Source: JAUVKA01 sp964465145 (GTDB taxonomy: Bacteria; Bacteroidota; Bacteroidia; Bacteroidales; UBA12481). Taken from it: a DNA stretch of 20,554 nucleotides. The notes below the pieces were generated by a model, which worked only from the letters and a program-made list of their open reading frames with translations, did no database searches and was not told the DNA's origin. Where the stretch lies: contig CAYXJR010000074.1 of NCBI GenBank assembly GCA_964465145.1, forward strand, positions 1 through 20,554, written 5' to 3'. This document shows, one piece after another, positions 15,832 through 20,554 of this stretch. The stretch's first letter is position 1. Each line of letters begins with the position of its first letter. The position numbers were made by a program, and so were the translations under genes.

Positions 15832-17256
15832 CTATTTTCTCAGATTTATACACACCATTTCTTTTGAATCCCGTAAAACCATATAACCGTCGGCAATAGC
15901 AATTGGGGCCCAGGCATCCTGCCCATTCTGGAATACCTTGACCTGATCAAGTTGAATGTACCTATCGGTTCTGGCTTGTGCAATAGTAAGAACACCATCA
16001 TCGCTCAATATAAAGAATTTTCCGTCTGCAACAATATAAGGCCCAAGTCCAAATCTAACAGTTTTACCGCTAGACCAAACCATCTCCCGGAAATTGGATG
16101 GATCAACACATACAAACTGGTTTCGAAGAGAAGCGGCATATTTAGGCAGTATACTAAATAAATGTCCCTGGTAGAATATCGGTGTTTGTTGTTCAGCAGC
16201 AAACCCTTCCCCCGGGGCATATTCGTCAAACACTTTATAACTTATTTGACCAGCGGAATCAACCAATTGCAGTACCATACAACCAGTACCATAAGCAGCA
16301 CTCAAAAAAATCTTGCCATCAGGCAAACACACTGGAGATGCAGCAACTACATCATGGTTCCACTCGTCGGATTCCCATACGATCTGTCCACGATCAGAAC
16401 CTTCAGCTGACACCCCAAATGCAGCTCCAAGAGCACTATATACATACATTTTTCTGCCTGCAAATTCCATTTTCATGACTGAAGAGTGCGACATCTTAAA
16501 CCCCTTGGGATTGGGCGTTTCCCAAATAATTTCCCCCGATTCACAATCAATTCCTAGCATAAGAGTTGTGCCACAGGAAGCAATCACAGCAATATCTTCG
16601 TCAATAAGCGGGCACTGTCCTGTGTACCATAAAGGTATTTCGGTCTGATAATCTTTTACCACATTCAATCCCCATCGATAAGATCCATCCTTTCGGTCCA
16701 GGCACATAACATGGCCCTTGGGTCCCATCGTAACAATATATTTGTCGGTTATCGCAGGAATGGTGCGCGACTTCCCATGATTACGTTTTACGTTTACATG
16801 GTACCCCCTTTGCCATATCTCCTGTCCGCTAATGAGATCAAAACTCCTGAGAAGATCGGCTCTTTCTTCCTCATCATAATCAAGTATATATACAACTCCC
16901 TCATAAATGACAGCTCCTGAATACCCCTCACCCAATTCCACCGACCACATGATTTCTGGGATTGTGTCAGCAAAGGCATCGATAAGTTTAACTGGCGATT
17001 TACTTATATTATCTAATGCTTCCCCGCGAAACCGTGGCCATTTCTCTCCCAGCTCAGCGCTTAAAGAACCCAACTCATTGAAAATTTCACCAATTTCAAC
17101 TTCCTGAATAGCTAAATTACCGGCCAGTCTGTTGTCCATACCGGGCTCACTGATTGTTAATGAGCGGGTGGGATTGGCAGAGAGCCACCAGGTGATAAAG
17201 CAGGCAGCAACCAGTACCAGTATAATGACTAATCTATTTTGAATACTTTTTATCAA
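15832..17256 (-). CDS. Anchored PQQ-like beta-propeller protein
   Basis: This 474-aa protein has an N-terminal signal anchor (about residues 9-26), a spacer, then a PQQ-like propeller that opens at WPRFRGEALDNIS (about 73). Blades include SGQEIWQRG, DGSYRWGLN, SGEIIWETP and GQIVWESDE. The likely start is a TTG at 17256: no ATG lies between it and the in-frame stop of the upstream pseudogene 18 bp away, and a full signal anchor begins right there. No PQQ-enzyme Cys-Cys pair is seen. It is the first intact gene of the operon. Similarity of layout to the broken gene before it suggests an old tandem pair. Confidence 0.85.
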   Translation of the reverse strand: MIKSIQNRLVIILVLVAACFITWWLSANPTRSLTISEPGMDNRLAGNLAIQEVEIGEIFNELGSLSAELGEKWPRFRGEALDNISKSPVKLIDAFADTIPEIMWSVELGEGYSGAVIYEGVVYILDYDEEERADLLRSFDLISGQEIWQRGYHVNVKRNHGKSRTIPAITDKYIVTMGPKGHVMCLDRKDGSYRWGLNVVKDYQTEIPLWYTGQCPLIDEDIAVIASCGTTLMLGIDCESGEIIWETPNPKGFKMSHSSVMKMEFAGRKMYVYSALGAAFGVSAEGSDRGQIVWESDEWNHDVVAASPVCLPDGKIFLSAAYGTGCMVLQLVDSAGQISYKVFDEYAPGEGFAAEQQTPIFYQGHLFSILPKYAASLRNQFVCVDPSNFREMVWSSGKTVRFGLGPYIVADGKFFILSDDGVLTIAQARTDRYIQLDQVKVFQNGQDAWAPIAIADGYMVLRDSKEMVCINLRK

Positions 17257-17274
17257 TATTATGATCTGAAGTGT

Positions 17275-17683
17275 TTATTCCTGAATATTATATGCCATTA
17301 AAACATCACCATGTCGAACATATAGTTTCCCCTGGTTGATCACCGAATGAGTCCAGTGCTGTTCGGTGCCTAATTCCACCTTGGTTTGACCCAGTATCCT
17401 AAATTCCTGCGGATCTGCTTTAATCATTGCCAACTCTCCCCGTTGTCTATAGCAGTATAATTTATCATCAGCAAGTATAACCACACCGATTGCCAATTCC
17501 TTGCTGGTATATGTTGTGTCTCCTGTCTGCCAGTCGGCACAGAACCACATGCGGCCAGGAATCGAGCAAATCCTTGTCAGGAAAAATACCGGAAGCTTCA
17601 GGACCCCTCCAATGAGTAGGTTCCTATGCATTAATACTGGCTCCAAATAGCATCAAAGCTGACAAACGTGTTATAAGTTTCAT
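17275..17683 (-). pseudogene. Remnant of a secreted PQQ-like propeller gene
   Basis: Read from an ATG at 17683 (further in-frame ATGs lie up to 17710), the minus strand gives a signal peptide, MKLITRLSALMLFGASINA. A TAG at 17624-17626 follows. The same frame then continues with EPTHWRGPEASGIFP, the opening of a PQQ-like propeller. Near 17550 the reading frame shifts by one and the sequence jumps to the C-terminal blades of the same family (CADWQTGDTTYTSKELAIG ... LYVRHGDVLMAYNIQE, stop at 17275). Most of the propeller, roughly 300 residues by comparison with relatives, is therefore missing. The TAG would be a one-base change from CAG (Gln), giving INA-Q-EPT. Decay is inferred from an internal deletion, a frame shift and a nonsense codon together. 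Confidence 0.8.
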
Positions 17684-17966
17684 TTTGATGTTAAGTATCT
17701 TCATATTCATATTTTAATAGATTAACAAGCCACCAAAATAAGCATTATGTGGAAAATAAAGTCAATTCTCCTAATCAGTCTATTGGAAAATAACTGTATG
17801 TGCCATAGATTACTGTAATTATCCTGGCAGGTAGCTTCAGAATTCAAAAAATGAGAAAAACGATGAGGATAATTGAAAATCATTATATTGATGCACTAAA
17901 AAACCTAAAAAAAGCTTCAATATGGAATGGAATTTAATAAAGACGGTTGATCCCTACTAAACACTA
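17684..17966. other. Divergent intergenic region before the operon and the SDR gene
   Basis: About 280 bp of AT-rich sequence separates the 5' end of the long minus-strand operon from the plus-strand SDR gene, so promoters for both should lie here. On the minus strand, TTATTTTG (17734-17741) resembles the TAnnTTTG -7 box, with a TTG about 21 bp upstream; this is a weak candidate for the operon promoter. I see no strong counterpart for the plus-strand gene. A 28-codon ORF at about 17851-17937 has no support. Confidence 0.5.
17734..17741 (-). promoter_or_regulatory. Weak candidate -7 box for the redox operon
   Basis: The minus-strand sequence TTATTTTG differs from TAnnTTTG at one position, and a TTG lies about 21 bp upstream. 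It would give a leader of a few tens of bases before the first ATGs (17683-17710). Its consensus match is incomplete and it precedes a decayed gene, so confidence is low. Confidence 0.25.
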
Positions 17967-19406
17967 ATGAAAATACTTGTTACCGGTGCAACCGGGTACA
18001 TCGGGAAAAGGATTATCCCTGCATTGCTGAGAGAGGGGCATGAGGTTTATGCTATGGTGCGCGACAGGGCCAGGTTTCATCTTACACCTGAAAAATACCT
18101 CAAACAGGTAAAAGTTTTTGAGGCTGATTTGTTGCTTCCTGATGATGCTGATAATTTTCCAAAAGATGTTGATGTGGCGTATTACCTGGTTCACTCCATG
18201 ACCAGTTCCTCCAGCACTTTTATGGAAATGGAGGCAAAATCAGCAATTAACTTCCTGAAATTGATTGAGGGAGGTAAGGTTAAACAGATCTATTACCTCA
18301 GTGGTATCTCCAATGAGAAAAAGTTATCTACTCATCTTAAATCCCGTTTACAGGTTGAGGAAATCCTGCGGGCAGGACCCATTCCGGTCACCATATTTCG
18401 GGCTGGTATTATTGTTGGTTCAGGGAGTGCCTCATTCGAGATCATTCGTGACCTGGTTGAAAAACTTCCCCTAATGGTAGCTCCAAAGTGGCTGCGCACC
18501 AAATCTCAACCCTTAGCAATTCGTGATGTCATGCATTTCCTGGTGGGAATATTAAAGCTTAAGGATTGTGTAAATAAGACCTTTGATATTGGCGGACCTG
18601 AAGTACTGAGCTACAAGGAGATGTTGCTTCAATATGCTGAGGTTAGAAAATTAAAACGGAGGATCTATACTGTTCCATTTTTGTCGCCCAGGTTTTCCTC
18701 CTACTGGTTGGCCTTCATTACTTCTACTAATTGGGCCCTGGCAAGAAATCTTGTTGATAGCTTGAAAGTAGATGTTATCTGCCACCCTAATGATCTTGCT
18801 GAGCAGCTTGGCATCAAGCCCATTAGCTACAAAAAAGCCATCGAATTGGCCTTCCAGCGCATTGCCCAGAATGAGGTAGTGAGTAGCTGGAAGGACTCTT
18901 ATATAAGCAGTAAAGTAATGGTTAGGGTACAGGATCAAATAACAATACCCAGCTATGGTTGTATAAATGACTTCCGCAAAGTCAAAATATCATCTAATCC
19001 TGATCGGGTGTATTCCAATTTCATGTCCATTGGGGGCCACCACGGATGGTACCATGCCAATTGGCTTTGGAATATAAGGGGCGACCTGGATGCACTGTTC
19101 GGGGGTGTTGGGCTGCGTCGCGGCAGGACCCATCCATCCAGGCTTGAACCTGGTGATTCCCTCGACTTTTGGCGGGTACTGGTTTCCGATGAAAAGAAAA
19201 AGCGCTTATTGCTGTATGGAGAGATGAAGCTCCCAGGGGAAGTCTGGTTAGAGTTTTCAATCAAAGAGGAAAATGGAGAAAACATGCTTCACCAGAATGT
19301 CGCTTTCCGACCTCACGGTATCTTCGGACGGATTTATTGGTACATGCTAATACCAGTTCACCTTTATGTTTTTCAGGGGATGATAAAGAAAATTGAAAAG
19401 TATTAG
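17967..19406 (+). CDS. SDR-type NAD(P)-binding protein with C-terminal DUF2867 domain
   Basis: This 479-aa cytoplasmic protein has an N-terminal extended/atypical SDR Rossmann fold (about 1-300). Its dinucleotide motif is GATGYIG (7-13), with AYYLVHSM near 70 and YYLSGIS near 110. The C-terminal DUF2867 domain (about 310-475) includes GGHHGWYHANWLW, ...GGVGLRRGR and the final FGRIYWYMLIPVHLYVFQGM. SDR-DUF2867 fusions are widespread in Bacteroidota and other phyla. They are annotated as NAD-dependent epimerase or nucleoside-diphosphate-sugar epimerase-like, but no substrate is established. It is transcribed away from the redox operon and stands alone; the next gene starts about 100 bp downstream. 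Confidence 0.9.
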   Translation: MKILVTGATGYIGKRIIPALLREGHEVYAMVRDRARFHLTPEKYLKQVKVFEADLLLPDDADNFPKDVDVAYYLVHSMTSSSSTFMEMEAKSAINFLKLIEGGKVKQIYYLSGISNEKKLSTHLKSRLQVEEILRAGPIPVTIFRAGIIVGSGSASFEIIRDLVEKLPLMVAPKWLRTKSQPLAIRDVMHFLVGILKLKDCVNKTFDIGGPEVLSYKEMLLQYAEVRKLKRRIYTVPFLSPRFSSYWLAFITSTNWALARNLVDSLKVDVICHPNDLAEQLGIKPISYKKAIELAFQRIAQNEVVSSWKDSYISSKVMVRVQDQITIPSYGCINDFRKVKISSNPDRVYSNFMSIGGHHGWYHANWLWNIRGDLDALFGGVGLRRGRTHPSRLEPGDSLDFWRVLVSDEKKKRLLLYGEMKLPGEVWLEFSIKEENGENMLHQNVAFRPHGIFGRIYWYMLIPVHLYVFQGMIKKIEKY

Positions 19407-19415
19407 GACACCTGT

Positions 19416-19436
19416 AACCCGCAACCCGCAACCCGC
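19416..19436. repeat. Three AACCCGC tandem repeats
   Basis: Three perfect 7-bp units (AACCCGC) lie just after the SDR stop codon, followed by a partial unit. Short runs like this are common between genes in Bacteroidota. No coding or terminator role is evident. Confidence 0.6.
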
Positions 19437-19509
19437 AACAACCTCTTCCTCCTCAAAGATTTAATACGTATTTTTATGGATCATACTATAAACATATAAC
19501 CTTAAAGCA

Positions 19510-19959
19510 ATGTCAACTCAAACTCCTCAAAAAAAATCTGTGCGATCCATGGTACTGGTTTTTGCCGTGGTTATTTTCGCCTATACGATTTACCAGGAAT
19601 TCAAACCCCATTATGAAGTTGGAAAAATGGAATATCGTTTGGTAACAGGGACCCAGGAGGGCTCTTTTGAGATCATCATGATAGAAACGGAGGAGCAGTA
19701 TACTGTTCTTAACTCAACTTTTAAAGAGATATTTGAAAATAATGATGCTGAGATAATATCCAGACCCGAACAACTGGAACTTTTACAAAGCTATGATAAT
19801 CTTCAGTACAGGGTGAGCATTAACAAAGAGGTTCAAGGGGGAAAAGCCCAATTCCTTCTTTCCAGAGAGAACTTTAACATGATTCGGTTCGGAACCAAGC
19901 TTAAATTTGAGGTCGACCGAAAAGTACGGGATTCAATAACATCAATAGTTGAAATGTAG
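19510..19959 (+). CDS. Hypothetical membrane-anchored protein
   Basis: I do not recognise the family of this 149-aa protein. It has a short basic N-terminus (TPQKKSVR), one hydrophobic anchor (about residues 13-28, MVLVFAVVIFAYTIY), and then a soluble, acidic, mostly beta-like domain of about 115 residues without cysteine. The positive-inside rule puts the domain outside the membrane. The ORF has a normal ATG start, sits between two plus-strand genes and has ordinary composition, so it is probably real. No function can be assigned. Confidence 0.7.
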   Translation: MSTQTPQKKSVRSMVLVFAVVIFAYTIYQEFKPHYEVGKMEYRLVTGTQEGSFEIIMIETEEQYTVLNSTFKEIFENNDAEIISRPEQLELLQSYDNLQYRVSINKEVQGGKAQFLLSRENFNMIRFGTKLKFEVDRKVRDSITSIVEM

Positions 19960-19985
19960 ATTACAATATTACAGGATAGAATTTA

Positions 19986-19993
19986 TAGTTTTG
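19986..19993 (+). promoter_or_regulatory. -7 box before the cyclophilin gene
   Basis: TAGTTTTG matches the Bacteroidota TAnnTTTG -7 consensus exactly and lies about 35 bp before the ATG at 20028. No clear TTTG -33 element is present at the right spacing, so the promoter is only probable. Confidence 0.4.
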
Positions 19994-20027
19994 TGCCTTT
20001 AAATACAAAAACGATAATTTGATATTC

Positions 20028-20465
20028 ATGAAAATAGCAGAAATTCATACCGACAAGGGCCTGATGAAAGTTCATTTTTTTGAGGCAGATGCTCCAAACA
20101 CCGTAGATAACTTTGTTAAACTATCCGAAAAAGGATTTTATGATGGTTTGACTTTTCACCGGGTAATACCAGATTTTGTGATTCAGGGAGGATGCCCGGA
20201 TGGAACTGGAGCAGGCGGACCTGGATATAGCATTGATTGTGAACTGGATGGTGGCAATCAGCATCATGATCGTGGTGTACTCTCAATGGCCCATGCAGGA
20301 AGAAACACAGGAGGATCTCAATTCTTCATTTGTCATAGTCGTCAAAACACCCAACATCTCGACCGTAAACATACTTGTTTTGGGAAAGTTTACGAAGGAT
20401 TCGATGTTATCGATCAGATAGGCTGGGGCGACAGGATTGAGAAGATCGTAATCTTAGAAGAATAA
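20028..20465 (+). CDS. Peptidyl-prolyl cis-trans isomerase, cyclophilin type
   Basis: This 145-aa enzyme would catalyse proline cis-trans isomerisation during protein folding. Diagnostic cyclophilin motifs are FHRVIPDFVIQGGCPDGTG (catalytic Arg in FHR, Gln in IQGG), GVLSMAHAGRNTGGSQFFI and LDRKHTCFGKV. The length is that of the compact bacterial single-domain form. There is no signal peptide, so it is cytoplasmic. The ATG at 20028 gives the normal MKIAEIHT start; a TTG three codons upstream is not preferred. It is the last gene before the right-hand repeat. Confidence 0.95.
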   Translation: MKIAEIHTDKGLMKVHFFEADAPNTVDNFVKLSEKGFYDGLTFHRVIPDFVIQGGCPDGTGAGGPGYSIDCELDGGNQHHDRGVLSMAHAGRNTGGSQFFICHSRQNTQHLDRKHTCFGKVYEGFDVIDQIGWGDRIEKIVILEE

Positions 20466-20483
20466 AACTGAAAAGTGCTTATT

Positions 20484-20554
20484 CTTTCCCCCCTGGTATC
20501 AGTAATGGTGCTAACTTAATAAAATAATTAGTATCTTAGTAACAAAAAACTAAG
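20484..20554. repeat. Right copy of terminal inverted repeat
   Basis: Bases 20501-20550 are the exact reverse complement of bases 1-50, with weaker matching inward through a CCCCCCT run. Four more bases (TAAG) extend past the match. The outer part contains a short CTTAG...CTAAG inverted repeat and a TATCTTAG stretch resembling a Bacteroidota -7 box pointing out of the window, as might be found at the edge of an insertion sequence or repeat element. Confidence 0.85.

Noticed and set aside
17275..17646. Intact 123-residue protein from a TTG start
   Set aside because: The first part of this frame is out of register with the propeller opening encoded in the neighbouring frame, and only the C-terminal blades are real family sequence. 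It is better read as part of a pseudogene.
5947..17683. PQQ-dependent alcohol or glucose dehydrogenases
   Set aside because: The PQQ-like propellers lack the vicinal Cys-Cys pair and the usual length, and no cytochrome c or PQQ biosynthesis gene is present. The only Cys-Cys is in the NHL-type protein.
17851..17937. 28-codon ORF in the divergent intergenic region
   Set aside because: It is too short, lysine/isoleucine-rich as expected from AT-rich spacer DNA, and has no clear ribosome binding site or neighbour support.
1..20554. Transposon or linear plasmid bounded by the terminal inverted repeats
   Set aside because: No transposase, recombinase, replication or telomere-resolving gene lies between the repeats, and the contents look like normal chromosomal genes. 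Kept only as an alternative in the findings.

Overview
The window looks like chromosomal DNA from an uncultured or poorly described anaerobic member of the Bacteroidota, probably Bacteroidales/Marinilabiliales-like. The grounds are a moderate, AT-leaning base composition, mostly weak Shine-Dalgarno sequences, promoter-like TAnnTTTG boxes (the Bacteroidota -7 element), short AT-rich and AACCCGC-type intergenic tandem repeats, and the families present. No rRNA, tRNA, CRISPR array, transposase, integrase or phage gene was seen. Both ends of the window carry the same 50-bp sequence in inverted orientation, so the window probably ends in two copies of a dispersed repeat.

Layout. (1) 127-4072, minus: a two-gene ABC transporter, a LolD/MacB/YbbA-type ATPase followed by a ten-helix FtsX/YbbP-type permease. 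Its promoter region faces (2) a small plus-strand PLDc_N-type membrane protein at 4252-4473. (3) 4623-17683, minus: about 13 kb of eleven consecutive co-oriented genes with gaps of about 0-31 bp, which reads as one operon. In transcription order it holds a broken PQQ-like propeller gene, an anchored PQQ-like propeller, an anchored NHL-type propeller with a Cys-Cys motif, a 62-residue membrane protein with four cysteines, a Tat-exported polyferredoxin (NapG-like), a NapH/NosR-like membrane iron-sulfur protein, a three-helix-anchored PQQ-like propeller, a NuoE+NuoF (HydC+HydB) fusion, a GltD-like flavoprotein with 2Fe-2S and 4Fe-4S clusters, a secreted PQQ-like propeller, and a GT4-type glycosyltransferase. 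(4) 17967-20465, plus: an SDR/DUF2867 protein, a membrane-anchored protein of unknown function, and a cyclophilin-type peptidyl-prolyl isomerase.

How the genes may work together (inference). The central operon has the parts of an electron-transfer chain. An NAD(H)/FMN module with many Fe-S clusters and a GltD-like FAD subunit would sit in the cytoplasm. A NapH/NosR-like protein would cross the membrane, and a Tat-exported polyferredoxin with several anchored or secreted beta-propellers would sit outside. No terminal catalytic subunit (hydrogenase, formate dehydrogenase, nitrate or nitrous oxide reductase) and no cytochrome is encoded here. The GltD-like subunit appears to lack the usual NADPH-binding domain. 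This makes the operon the best candidate in the window for an undescribed system. What it oxidises or reduces cannot be told from the sequence.
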